A stretch of 64,000 nucleotides of DNA from Datura wrightii (GCA_035772735.1 JASDFA010000019.1:66440001-66504000); one strand, 5' to 3'. Positions 34,214 to 47,035 are shown, counted from the first letter of the stretch. The notes: a model not told the origin generated them from the letters alone. Numbers and translations are program-made.

Positions 34214-34650
34214 CCCGAGGCCAAGAGGGCCAGAACCGATGATCACAAGTTCTCACAGCCGAGGTCAAGTGGTGGCCACTGACAGCAGACCCACTAGAGG
34301 TCATTAGCCCCAGCATCTTCAGCTTTGAGTGTGCCATCCAGACCGAGGCATGATCAGAGGGGGTGAGCATCAGACTCTAGGGGTCAGAGTAGCAGACCCA
34401 CAGATTCTAGTGCTCCAACTTGCCGCAAGTGTGGCCGGGGTCACACGGGCTAGTGTCTAGCAGGTATAGGTGCTTGTTTTGGGAGTGGGAAGCCCGGACA
34501 CATGCTCATAGATTGCCCAGCAGTGAGGCAGGATAATGATGGGGGCCGAGGCCCAGCTTTTAGTTCAGCAGCCCCACCTGCACGCTTAGAACATCAAGGA
34601 GCATCTACTAGCATAGGTGGCAGTTAGCGTCAGAACAGATTCTATGCTTT
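34214..34650 (+). pseudogene. Element IV gag, C-terminal remnant
   Basis: Starts abruptly after LTR B. Two Cys/His clusters are recognisable: CRKCGRGHTG followed by a stop, then CFGSGKPGHMLIDCPA, in which the second Cys of the zinc knuckle is Ser. The glycine- and alanine-rich linker to the protease follows. Capsid and N-terminus are missing. Confidence 0.7.
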
Positions 34651-37600
34651 AGCATCCCTCCAAAAGCAGGAGGTCTCCCCGGATGTAGTCACTGGCATAT
34701 TGCAAGTTTTCCATCATTATGTTTATGCTTTGTTACATCCGGGGGCTACCTTGTCTTTTGTGACACCTTAGGTGGCCAGTAGCTTCGGAGTCAATGCTGA
34801 AGTCTTGTCAGAACCCTTCATAGTCTCTACTCCAGTAGGTGATTCAGTTATAGCTAAAAGGGTATATAGAGGTTTCCCGGTCTCAGTCCTTCAAAAAGTC
34901 ACCTCAGCAGATTTGATAGAGTTATCCATGACCAATTTTGATGTTATTCTCGGCATGGATTGGCTATTTGCATTCTATGCTTTAGTTAATTGTGGAACCC
35001 AGGCAGTAGTGTTTAGATTTCCGAGTGAGCCAGTCTTAGAATGGAAGGGTAGTTCAGTTGTGCCTGTAGGTCATTTCATTTCCTACCTTAAGGCCAGAAA
35101 GATGATTTCTAAGGGTTGTGTGTACCATCTAGTTAGGGTTAAGGATGTTGAGTCCGAGGCATCGACTATCCAGAGTTCTATTAGTACGTGAGTATCCAAA
35201 AGTCTTCCCAAATGATTTACCGGGAATCCCTCCCAAGCAGGAGATCGATTTTGATATTAATCTTCTTCCCGACATGCAGCCTATATCTATTCCTCCTTAC
35301 AGAATGACTCCAACTGAGCTAAAAGAGTTGAAAGAGTAGTTGAATTAGATAAGGGTTTCATTAGATCGAGAAAGTCCCCATGGGGTGCACTAGTTCTCTT
35401 TGTATGAATGAAAGATGGTTCTCTTTGAATATGCATTGATTATCGGCAATGGAACAAAGTCACCGTCAAGAACAGGTATCCTTTACCCAGGATTGATGAT
35501 TTATTTGACCAGCTTCAGGGTGCCAAGTGTTTCTCGAAGATAGATCTTAGATCTGGGTATCATCAGTTCAAAGTTAGGGAGAGTGACTTCTCGAAGACAG
35601 CCTTCAGGATGCGGTATGGTCAATATGAGTTCGTAGTTATGTCTTTTGGACTAACGAATGCTCCTGCAGCTTTTATGGACCTTATGAACAAGGTGGTCAA
35701 GCTATATTTAGATATGTTCGTGATTGTGTTCATTGATGATATCTTAATATACTCTCAGAGTGAGGAGGAGCATGTCGCTCATTTGAGGGTAGTGCTTCAG
35801 ACTCTCAAGGATCGCCAATTATATGCCAAATTCAGCAAGTGTAAGTTTTGGTTGAACTCCGTAGCATTTTTGGACTTGTGGTATCAAATGAGGGTATAAA
35901 GGTGGATTCATAGAAAAACTAAGCGGTGAAGAATTGGTCTAGACCGGTGAATCCTTTAGATATTCGGAGTTTCTTGGGTTTAGCTGGCTACTGTCGGAGA
36001 TTTTTTGAAAGTTTATCATCGATTGTAGCACCTTTGGCCAAATTGACTAAGAAGAAGGTGAGATTCTAATGGTCGAAGGGTTGTGAGAAGAGCTTCCAAG
36101 AGTTGAAGACTCGACTTACCTCAGCACCGGTGTTGACCCTATTCGAGGGTACCGATGGGTTCGTGGTGTACTGTGATGCTTCAAGGATCGGACTTGGGCG
36201 TGTGTTGATGCAGCATGGGAAATTTATAGGATACGCCTCTACATAGTTGAAAGTTCATAAGAAGAATTACCTGACCCATGATCTTGAATTGGCTGTGGTG
36301 GTATTCTCCTTGAAGATATGGCGACATTATTTGTATGGGGTCCACGTGGATGTATTTATGGACCATAAGAGCTTGCAATATGTGTTTATACAGAAGGATC
36401 TCAATCTTCAGCAAAGGAGGTGGTTGGAGCTACTCAGGGACTACGATATGAGTGTGCTTTACCATTCGGGGAAGGACAATATGGTAGTGGAGCACTTAGT
36501 AGGCTCTGTATAGAGAGTGTGTCCCATGTGGATGAGGGGAAAAAGGAGTTGGTGAAGGATGTGCATTGACTCGCAAGGTTAGGAGTTAGGTTAGTTGACT
36601 CCACCGATAGCGGTGTTGTTGTTCAGAATGGATCAGAATCGTCCTTGGTGATTTATGTGAAAGCTAGACAAGATGAGGACCTAATTTTGGTAAAATTGAA
36701 GGAAGTCGTTAAAAATCAGAAGGTAGAGGTCTTCTCTAAAGGGGGAGATGGTGTGCTTCGGTACCAGGGTCGCTTATGTGTTCTGAACGTGGACGATTTG
36801 AGGAGCCGGATATTGTATGAGGCTCATGGATCTAGGTATTCTATCATCTGGGTGCCACAAAGATGTACCGTGACTTACGAGATATTTATTAGTGGAATGG
36901 CATGAAGAAGAATATTGTGGAATTCGTAGCCAAGTGTCCAAACTGTCAGCAAGTAAAGGTTGAGCATCAGAGGTCGGGAGGCGTGCCTCAGGAGATCAGT
37001 ATTCATACTTGGAAGTGGAAGGAAATCAATATGGATCACAGGTTTACCTCGTACTCGTCAACAATATGACTCCATTTGGGTTGTGGTAGACAGGTTGACC
37101 AAGGCTGCACAATTTCTATCGGTTAAAACCACAGATTTGGCAGAGGATTATGCCAAACTATATATTTGGGAGCTAGTTCGATTGCATGGAGTGCCCTTAT
37201 CCATCATCTCAGATAGAGGTACTCAATTTACCTCTCAATTTTGGAAGTCGTTTCAAAAAGGATTGGGTACACAGGTTAAGCTCAACACAGCATTTCACCT
37301 GCAAATGGATGGTCAAGCGGATCAGACAATCTATATCCTCGAGGACATGTTGAGAGCATGCGTTATTGACTTTAGAGGTAGCTGGGATGAGCATTTTCCA
37401 CTTATCAAGTTTGCATACAATAACAGCTATCATTCCAATATCTAGATGGCACCATTCGAGGCTCTCTATGGGCGGAGGTGTAGGTCTCCCAATGGATGGT
37501 TTAAGGTTGGTGAAGCGGCAATGATAGGACCAGATTCGGTTCACGAGGTTATGGAGAAGGTTCAGTTGATAAGGGACAGGTTGAAAACTTCCTAGAGTCG

Positions 37601-38083
37601 CCAAAAGTCTTATGCTGACGTGAGAAGAAGAGAAATAGAATTTGAAGTCGATGACTGGGTATTTTTGAGGGTGTCTCCCATGAAGGGATTAATGAGGTTC
37701 GTAAAGAAAGGGAAACTTAATCCCCGATATGTCAGCCGATACCAGATAGTGAGATATGTTGGCAAGGTGGCCTATGAGTTGGAGTTGCCTTCAGAATTAG
37801 CTTTTGTGCATCCCGTATTCCATGTGTCACTCTTAAAGAAGTGTTTGGGTGATCCAGCTTTAGTTGTCCCGGTGGACAGTGTTGGTGTGAAAGACAGCCT
37901 TAGTTATGAATAGGTTCTAGTGGAAATACTAGATCGACAAGTTCAAAGGCTAAGGAATACGGAAGTAGCTTCAATTAAAGTGTTGTAGAGGAATCAACAT
38001 GTTTAAAGAGCTATGTGGGAGGACAAAGCGGATATGATGGCTAGATACCAACATTTATTCTCTACCAACCCAATTCCATCTTG
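34650..38083 (+). pseudogene. Element IV pol remnant (PR-RT-RNase H-IN-chromodomain)
   Basis: Protease about 34720-35191: the active site reads LLHPGATLSF, so the catalytic Asp is His. RT about 35230-35900 keeps KIDLRSGYH and FIDDILIYS. RNase H about 35930-36540 has YCDASRIGLG and DHKSLQYVF. Integrase about 36780-37600 has the HHCC region, a small deletion after INMD, an intact SIISDRGTQF box, and DGQAD where relatives have DGQAE (the catalytic Glu is Asp). The GPY motif reads SRY (37727-37740). A chromodomain with several stops ends at 38083. Blocks are separated by stops and frameshifts, for example near 35193, 35338 and 35885. Confidence 0.85.
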
Positions 38084-38310
38084 AGGTATCAATTTTGACC
38101 TAAAACTCTATTTGGTTTTCATGTTCAGTTCATGTGTCCAAGTTTCTTTTATGTAAATGGATGTGTGTATGATTTGTGAAATCAGTTCAGCTATGTAGTT
38201 TGAATTGGGGGTAGTCATACAGTCAGTTTTCGATTTAAATGATCAGTATTCACATATGACAACTGCATTTCTCTGCTTTTCTGTATGTTTTCCAACATTC
38301 AGAGACGAAT

Positions 38311-38329
38311 GTTCCCAAGGGGGATATAT
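38311..38329 (+). other. Element IV polypurine tract
   Basis: CCCAAGGGGGATATAT ends just before the 3' LTR start TGTTATGCCCC at 38330. Confidence 0.75.
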
Positions 38330-40726
38330 TGTTATGCCCCAGAAGCCCAAAGATCAAACCTGGGAGTTGAAATGGGTTAAAACTGGTACCAAGCACAGAA
38401 CGAGTCGTGAGATGACCAATTGGTGCAACCCATGAGTTGTGATGTGACTCGTGGGGAGGCCAGTGAGGAGTTTGTAAATTTGGTGAAATGGGATCTCACG
38501 GACGTGACCACGACTCATGGTCAGCCCCTACTAGCCGTTAGATCAGTCGCGGGGTGGGTGAGTAAGAAAAGAAAAAGAAGAGAGTCAGTGGACTTGATGG
38601 AAGAATCCCACGAGTCGTGGTCAGTCACCATGATTCATGGGGAGGGTCGTGGTCAGCTAACTAAGGAATTAATTGGCATGGAGGCAGTGTACATTATGGG
38701 TGGTGACCATGGGTCGTGGTCACCAGTAATGAGTCCTGAGGTTGCTCGTGATGAGCTCAGGTGATCAGATGAGCAATGTACTTGAAGGATGACTCCATGA
38801 GTCGTGGCCCAGGGTAATGAGTTGCTAGGTCCCTCATTGGTACCACCTGGCAGATATTTTCTGCGAATTTAGTAAGGGCTTTTCCGTAATTTCTAAGCTT
38901 CTAAGGCCTAAACTACATCGTTTTGAGTTATGAATAGCGGCTTTTAAAGGGGTTAAGTTCATTTTAGGCCTCATTCATCCATGCATTCAAGGTAGAAAGG
39001 TTATAGAGGGTGATCAAGCTAGTGTTCTTCAATTTCTCTTCAATTTCCTATTGGGCATTTAATGAAGTGTAAGAATCAGCTACCAACAAGTATGTAGGGT
39101 TATGAATGGGTGATTATTTTCATACCCATGCCCAATCTCTCTGTAATCATGAATGATCTATGACTAATCTATGGGGTTTTAACCCAAATTCATGAATCTC
39201 CTCTTTCTATACATGCGTATGATTTAAATACATTTCTACTATTGAATTATGAAGCATGGGCGAGTTTTATAATGTTTGCAACTGAAAAACATGTTTGTAG
39301 CTTTATGAATGAAAAAGCCCATTGATGAGAAGGTCATGAAAGATGGTTTTTGTGATGAATGAATGATGATGATGAGGTATTATGATGAAAAGTATGTTTT
39401 CAAGCTACCCATGTTTTCGATATGAATTGAGTATTTTTAAGAATGAAAAAGCTTTGGGCAATGCTCACATATTCAAAGTATGGTTGATGATTTCTCAAAT
39501 TAATCTTACCACATGCTTTTATAGTGAAGATTCCCACTTATATTGTCATCCTGTGGTATGTTTAAGTTAAAGGTTTTCATATGCATAGCTTACCACATGG
39601 TTTTGGAGCGAAGACTCCCAATTATCTTTTAGCTTGTGGTATGGTTTGAATTAAAGCTTCTCTTATGCATGATTTCTACTTTGAGATGTATTTTATTTAT
39701 GAGCTTCATCAATAGATGATGTTGAGCTTTGTTGAATAACGATGTAAAGCATATGCATGTTTTTGGGAGTAGTGTCTAGCACCGAGCAGGCTAAGGATCG
39801 ATCGTCCTATGCCTCAGAACTACGCGCCAATGTAGGTTTATACATTATGATTTTGGGATCTCCTTTGTGAGCTATCCCCTACCCTATTGGCCCATGAGCT
39901 TGATATCAAATCAAGGTATTGTTTCTAGCCCTGGAAAGGCTTTGGACGACTGTACCCACTTGAGTGTGATAGTTGGGACCACGTAAGCTCTATCGTAGTA
40001 TGTTGGTTAAAAGATGAGCTCCCATTGTTCCTCATGATTTCAGTTATGCATGTCCATTACTCATGAGATTTACATATGTAAGCATGTTCTAAAGCAGACT
40101 TGACTCAATGTTCAGATTTTCTTATAAATATCATATTTCACCTTTGAGTCAATAGATTATGTTATGATATGTCATGATGATATGTTATGTTCTGATGAGA
40201 TCATGATTTCAGAAAGAATGCATGCTAGCCCTACTCACAGATTCTTAATGTTTATAGTATGCATTTTCTTTAAATGATTTTAATTACTTAAGAGGTTTTA
40301 CTTACCTTACATACTCGGTATATTCCATGTACTGACCGCATGTCTATGTTGTATCATTTCATGATACAGGACCCGGCTCTCAAGTTCAATCCCGCTCATA
40401 GTTCAACTCCAGAGTTAGCAACTTCATGTTTCTGAGTCCTCATCTCCCGAGGACTAGACTACTCAGATTTGCTTATGTGTTTTCAGTTTCAGCTTGTTGA
40501 GTTAGTTGGGGGTCTTGTCCCAACAACTCGTCATGTTTAGAGGCTTTTCAGACATATGTATGTAATCAGCTTTGGATTGTGAATTCTGATGTTATGTTTA
40601 ACTTTAGACTTCTACTATGATTATATTATTGATTATTCATTTTCTTTGATTAAGGTAGATGTATGCTTATACCATGGGTCAACTTGGGGTCTCTCGGTGA
40701 TCCGGGACACCATTCGGGTCGTGAAA
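38330..40726 (+). repeat. Element IV 3' LTR
   Basis: 2397 bp, TGTTATGCCCCAGAAG to GGGTCGTGAAA (the terminal TGACA is mutated). The U3 motif array is at 38400-38840, the tandem hairpin duplication at 39502-39670 and the palindromes at 40316-40368. It is followed by the GAAGG duplication. Confidence 0.9.
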
Positions 40727-40731
40727 GAAGG
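40727..40731. repeat. Target site duplication of Element IV (right copy)
   Basis: GAAGG, identical to 22856-22860. Confidence 0.85.
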
Positions 40732-41954
40732 GAACTATCAGAATCAAGCAAATTCGTATCTGGACAAATATGCAAGACTCTTCAAATCACATTTTATAGA
40801 TTAGGGCTAAAACACATTTTTCATGGAAAGAGATATCAACATGAATTATAACTAGTAATAACCTTCGAGAATCATGAGAATTATAACACGAAAGAAATTC
40901 AAAATCTAACTGAGAGACAACCATAACTTTGATACATAAAGGGCTAGAACTGATAAGGTTTTTATGAGGGTTTCGGGGCTCAAGGAAGAGAAATTCTCTT
41001 GTTGAAATCCCATATACCTGGAGTAAAAAATCTTAGAAGAACCTTGAGAAATCTAAGGAGAACTGAAACCCTTCTTGCTCTGGGAGAATTGTCTGAGTTT
41101 CTACATATTGAACTTGAGAGAATGAGAGGAATGAGGATAGAACATCAACTAACTCCCTAAATTCCCTTATTTTAACCCCAAAACGGCATAGTGTAGGCAC
41201 TAAAATAACAAAAGATTACAATAATGCCCCATGAGAGAAAGTCTAGAAAACTGCCCGTCGGGATCCAATGGGTCACACAACGTGTCGTTGGTCAATATCA
41301 CGACTCGCTGTGATCAGTCATTGGTCCTGGGCCAAAAATCTTACCTTATTGGAATCAGGCAATGGGAGGGAACCCTGACTCATTGGATGAACCAACGGGT
41401 CGTTGGTTCCTCTTCGTGGTCACTGGGAACTTTTGAACCAAAACTTCGGTGCCTACCAACGGATGACATAACGACCCGTTGGTTGCACCAATGGGTCGTT
41501 CCCACCACTCATTTAAGCCACTAGAATTTCTGAAGGATTTCTGGATTAAACTCATGAATGAAAACCACGACTCATTGTATGAAACAACGGGTCGCTGTTG
41601 CCACTTGTTGTCACTAGAAGGGATTTTTGAAAACACCTCTAAGCTCCAACTAACGATTCAACGAGTCGTTACACTAGACAATGACTCATCGTCTGGCTTA
41701 CTAGTTCCTAGAAAGGGTCTAAGTAGGTTTTTGTACTAGGGATGCAACAAGTGATAGGACGGCTCGTTACTCCTTCCAATAGGTCATCCCATGCCTCGTT
41801 GGTTCTCGAAAGGCAACCGACAACGCTGAAAAAAACTCAGACAATGGGCCATTACTTCTGATGAAGACTCATTGTTTGGGTCGTTCTAAGATAAAATTTT
41901 TTGGTTCTTCCTGTTAAGTCTAGGTTTAGTCTAAGTGATTTTTGGGGTGTTACA
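40732..41954 (-). repeat. Element II 5' LTR, part 2 (U3 side)
   Basis: Continues 21647-22860 after Element IV and ends GGGGTGTTACA at 41954 (minus-strand start TGTAACACCCC). Its last 400 bases match 7093-7490 and its 41030-41370 part matches 4842-5184, which confirms that these are the two LTRs of Element II. The U3 motif array runs from about 41250 to 41880. Confidence 0.85.
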
Positions 41955-43881
41955 CTACTAGAGCCCACGGATGATTTCATTGTGTATTGTGATGCCTCTA
42001 GGGTTGGCCTTGGTTGTGTGTTGATGCAGCATGGTAAGGCCATTGTGTATATCTCTAGACAACTTTAGATTCACAAGAAGAATTACCCGTCACATGACCT
42101 AGAGTTGGCAGCGGTGATATTTGCATTGAAGATTTGGAGACACTACTTGTATGGGGTGCATGTAGATGTTTTCACGAACCATAAGAGCCTTCAGTATATG
42201 TTCACTCAAAAGGACCTGAATTTGCGGCAAAGGAGGTGGCTAAAGCTTCTCAAGGACTATGACATGAGTTTCCTTTATCATCTGGGCAAGGCCAATGTAG
42301 TGAAGGATGACCTTAGCAAGCTGTCAATGGAGAGTGTGTCTCATGTTGAGGATGGGAGGAAGGAGTTAGCAAAGGATGTCCACAAGCTTGCTCGTTTAGG
42401 GGTTCACCTTATTGACTCGACAAAAGGTGGTGTCATTGTTCAGAATAGGTCAAAATCTTCATTGGTGACCGAGGTCAAGGCTATGAAATATGAGGATCCT
42501 ATCTTGGTAAAGCTAAAAAAAGTGGTCCAGAATCAAAAGGTGGAGGTTCTCCCAAGGGGGAGACGGTGTACTTCGTTATCAGGATAGTTTATGTGTTTTG
42601 GGGGTTGATGATTTAAGAGAATGATTGTTGCATGAGGCTCATGGTTCTCGATATTCTATCCACCCAGGTGCCACCAAGATATACCATGACCTAAGGAAGG
42701 TCTATTGGTGGAATGGCATAAAGAAGGACATAGCGTATTTTGTAGCTACGTGTCTGAACTGTCAATAAGTGAAAGTTGAGCATCAAACCTAGAGGTATGT
42801 TACACGACATTAGTATACCTACTTGGTAGTGGGAATAGATAAATATGGACTTCATCACAAGGTTGCCTCGTACCCGCCGATAGTATGACTCTATTTGGGT
42901 GGTTGAGGATAAGTTGACCAAAGCAGCTCATTTCTTACTGGTCAAAACTATCAATTTAGCTAAGAATTATGTTATATTGTACATTCTAGAGTTAGTTTGG
43001 TTTCATAGAGTTCCCTTGTCTATCATCTCAGATAGAGGTACTTAGTTTACGTCACAATTTTGGAGATTGTTTCAGAAGGGACTTGGTACTCAGGTCAAGC
43101 TTAGCACAACTTTTCACCCTCAGATAGATTGCCAGGCTGAGCGAACTATTTAGAATCTTGAGGATATGTTGAGAGCGTGTGTGATTGAATTCAAGGTTAG
43201 TTGAGATGATCACTTTCCTCTCATAGAGTTTAATTACAATAACAGTTACCACTACAACATTCAAATGGCTCCCTTTGAGGCTCTTTACGGGCGAAGATGT
43301 AGATCACCTATCAAATGGTTTGAGATATGTGAGGCTAATTTGCTAGGGCCAGATTCAATTCATGAGACCATAGAGAAATTCCAGCTTATTAGATAAAGGC
43401 TGAGAACAGCTCAGAGTTGTGAGAAGTCTTATGTGGATGTTAGATGGAGAGAGATTGAGTTTGAAGTTGATAATTGGTCTCCCACGGAGGGGGTGATGAT
43501 TTTTGGAAAGAAAATGAAGCTTAGTCCTCAATATGTTGGTTCTTAAAGGATTTTGAGGCAAGTTGGCAAAGTGGCATATGAGTTGGAGCTACCAGCAGAG
43601 TTGGCTTCGGTAGATCCAATTTTTCATGTATCTTTACTAAAGAAGTGCATTGGTGACTCGACCTTAGTTGTTCTAATAGAAAGCATAGCAGTGAAGGATA
43701 GCCTTAACTATGAGGAGGTTTTGAGATCCTTGATCATCAGGTTCAGAAGTTGAAAAATAGGAAAGTAGCTTCAATGAAGGTGTTGTGGAGGAATCAACTT
43801 GTTGAGGGAGATACATAGGAAGTCGAAGCAAATATGATTGCTAGATACCTGCATCTTTTCCCTTCTGGCTTAGTTCCAGTA
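41955..43881 (+). pseudogene. Element V pol remnant (RNase H-IN-chromodomain)
   Basis: Begins inside RNase H directly after the end of LTR II, with VYCDASRVGLGCVLMQHGKA, then DVFTNHKSLQYMF (the usual Asp before HKSL is Asn). The 42105-42587 block is open for 160 codons. The integrase zinc region (about 42640-42770) and core (42830-43300) follow, with NMDFI, SIISDRGT and a stop right after it. The GPY motif near 43535 is interrupted by a stop (YVGS then stop). A chromodomain ends near 43881. The RT-protease-gag half is missing, probably because it lies beyond Element II and was lost when the left flank was rearranged. Confidence 0.8.
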
Positions 43882-44113
43882 TGAGGTATCGGTTTCCTTC
43901 TTAGTACTCTATTCAGTTTTATGTCAAGTTCATGTCTCTAAGTTTCTTTCATATCATTGCATGTATGTATGTTTCATGAATTCAGTCAATTATGTGTATC
44001 AATTTGGAGTCAGTCACTCCGTCAGTTTTTAGCTTCAGATATCCAGTATTTGGGATTGCATTTCCTTTCCCCAGCCTTTCAGTATGCTTAATCCACATTT
44101 AAGAATGAATGTT

Positions 44114-44129
44114 TCCAAGTGAGAGATAA
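44114..44129 (+). other. Element V polypurine tract
   Basis: CCAAGTGAGAGATAA, a decayed form of the tract seen in the other elements, directly before the LTR start TGTAACACC. Confidence 0.6.
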
Positions 44130-46575
44130 TGTAACACCTCAAAAGTTTCTAAGACTAGATTTAGGATTCAAAAGTATGATCAACAGAAAAAGTTGAAAAA
44201 TATCTCAGAATGACTCATCGTACTAGTCATGATGTGGAGTAATAAGTCGTGGGATTGAGTCATGATGAGCTTTTGGTTGACAGGTCCCGGATCAATGAGT
44301 CAAGGTACGACTCATAGGTCTCTGTAACAGGCTATTGTTAGGAGTCGTGACAAGTTGATAGTGTGGCAAGTATGGAAGGTACGACTCATGGTACAATTCA
44401 TTGTGAGAAACAACGAGTCTTGATAAGTGGTTGTGGTGAGGATCAGAGAAGTCAGAAATTTAGCCTAGTGACAATGGATGGGTCCAACAACCAGCGGTCT
44501 CGAGGTACAACTCAAAGTCAGGAGTCGTAGCATGTTATTGGGTCTCCAAGTGCTGGTTATATGAGGGATGGTACGACCCGTAATAGGAAACTATGAGTCG
44601 TGGAAAGAATCATAGATGGGGGATTAAGGCCAGTCTGGCAACGGGAGGAAACCACGGGTCATTGTTTCAAGGTACGACCCGTGGTTCGATTCATGGCATC
44701 TGGCAGTGACCTTTTTCTTGCGAAATCATTAAGGGTATTTTCATAAATCCTAAGCTCCTAAGTCCTAAACTATGTCATTTTAAGCCTTGAAAGGAGTGTT
44801 TTAAGAGGGTTTAGCCTCTCTCAAGTTATTAGGCTCCCATGCATGCAAAGTTTTGAGTTTCTCTTTGTAGATCAATCTAGAATTCTCTCAGTTCTTGCCC
44901 AATTCTCTTAGGCTTTCAAGGATAGTTAGAGAATCAGTCTACCTAAGTACGTAGGGATATGAATAAGATTTTCCTTTCACCATCATGTCCAAATTTTTCC
45001 TTAAATTCATGAATTTAAGTTCTAATTCAAGTTATGAGTTTATAGAGTTTTAACTCAATTTTATGAAATTCTTTATGATATGTCTATGGGTCAATTTTTC
45101 TCATGTTCCAAAGCATATTTTAAGATTTATGAGCAGATTTTATACACAATTTGATTATAAATTCATGATTTTAAGTTATTAGAAATTACGTCCTATTATG
45201 CAAGTTTTATGAAAAGTCATGTTTATGATCCATGATTTCAAGTATGATGAGATATCTAGCATGAATGAATGTTTATAAATTATCCATGTATGAATCCATG
45301 ATTTTGGCTTATGAAGTCTATCTCAATTATGCATGATCTTAAGATTTGGGCAAGTCCACACAAGTTAAGTATGTTTTCATGATTTAGCTAAGGCTAATAA
45401 GATCAGCTTATCATATGTTTTTGGAGTCAAAACTCCCAATGTAGCTTATGATATGTTTTGGAGTCAAGACTCCCTGTGTTCATATTTCACACTATGCATG
45501 TAATTATGTTTTCAGCTCCGTTGAGAAATGATGGGAGTACTATGCATGTTTTTGGGAGTAGTGTTTAGCATCAAGTAAGCTTAGAGTTTCAAGGTTCCCC
45601 AATATCATAACTACGCGCCAACATAGTTACATTTATTTTGGGGCCCCTCAAGAGAGTTTTCCCCTGCTCCAAGGGGCCTCAACTTGATATCGATATTATG
45701 GTATCGTTCTTAGCCCTGGCAAGATTTTCGATGGCTCTACCCACTTGAGTGTGATAGTTGGGACATCACGTAAGCTCTATCGTGATGGTGTCGATTATGA
45801 TGTGTCTCCTATTGTTCCTCATAATTTCAGTTATTCATGTTTATGACTTATGATATTATGTATTCCAGCAGACTTAACTCAATGATCAGTTTATGAGATC
45901 TTACTTATGATTTCAGCTGTGACAAGTCATATAATTTCTATTTTTAACCTTGGGTCATTGTGTTTAGATATGATACTCAGCTTTATGACTATGTATGTCT
46001 CAGATATAGTTTTCAGCATGCAGTCCTTACTCTCATGATCTAATGATTTATATTGATATGCATGATTTCAATTAATATTTACTCAGCATATTTTAGTTAC
46101 CTTACATACTCAGTACATTTAAAGTACTGACCGCATACTCTATGCTATATCATTTTATGATACAGGTCCGAGTGATCAGACTTAGTTTCGCCGTTAGTCT
46201 ATCTCCCCCATAGTCCAGCTCAATCATGTTTGTTGGTGACTCATCATCTTCCGAGGACATTCAGTTTAGTTGTTTGATTATGCTATTTCATTCTCAGACT
46301 TTAGCAAGCTAGTTGGGGTGTTGTCCCATCAACTTATCAGACAGTTTAGAGGCTTATCAGATATTATGTAGACTTTCAGCTTATCGAGTGTTGACTCCAT
46401 TTATTATCATTGTTATATGTTATGTTATTCAGACTCCACTTATTCATGTGTAAGTTATCAATTTCCGCTTTGATGTATGCTCTTTAGTTGCTATATTCAT
46501 GCCATGGATCGACTTGAACCATTTGAAGTTCTAGGTGTCATGTCTTGATCGGGGGTCCTAGTTCGAATCGTGACA
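44130..46575 (+). repeat. Element V 3' LTR
   Basis: 2446 bp, TGTAACACCTC to ATCGTGACA. Its start matches the Element II LTR start, so II and V probably belong to the same family in opposite orientation. A motif array occupies 44210-44700 and palindromes 46111-46164. Confidence 0.85.
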
Positions 46576-47035
46576 CAAATCTTACGCACATGACCCTACT
46601 CAAGTACTATTCAAACTAGCCTTTTCATAGAAAGTGTAGTAGCCTTTTTATGTTAGTATCAGAGGAGGGGACATCTCAATTTTTCACTTGTAATACACTA
46701 TCTCTTAATCCAGTGCTGAGAATACTACAAACCTTCTTATTTTTTGCTCTAATTCTTGCATTTCAACGTTCAAATTTTCAATACTTTGCTTAGTTAACTA
46801 TTTTCATTTTAATTATTTCATTTCTGGGACTTAACTTTAAAAAAAAAAAGAAGAAAAGAGGTTTGATCAAACCTAATTCACTTGCTTTTTAAATTTTATT
46901 TCACAAATTTTACTCTATTGCACCCTCACGATTTTGTTTTTGAAAATAGTTGGGACTCATTTACCCTTAATCAAAGATGGTATAATTTTAAAAATTGAGT
47001 AACTTTATTTTTTATTTAACTATATTTTTTTACTC
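46576..47035. other. AT-rich spacer, nothing recognised
   Basis: Flank of Element V. Only low-complexity runs such as a poly-A tract near 46840; no ORF or repeat could be supported. Confidence 0.5.

Larger units (their letters stand above)
22861..40726 (+). mobile_element. Element IV: Tekay/Del-like chromovirus with an internal nest
   Basis: A plus-strand element inserted in the 5' LTR of Element II and bounded by GAAGG duplications. It comprises a 5' LTR truncated at about 24665, a foreign block (24666-34213), the gag end, protease, RT, RNase H, integrase, chromodomain (34214-38083), a polypurine tract and a full 3' LTR (38330-40726). The last 590 or so bases of the 5' LTR, the primer site and most of gag are missing, so the inner block replaced sequence instead of merely adding to it. 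Confidence 0.85.

Noticed and set aside
41955..46575. Elements I and V as two halves of one element around the nest
   Set aside because: Element I pol is on the minus strand and Element V pol on the plus strand, and both contain RNase H, integrase and chromodomain, so they are separate copies.
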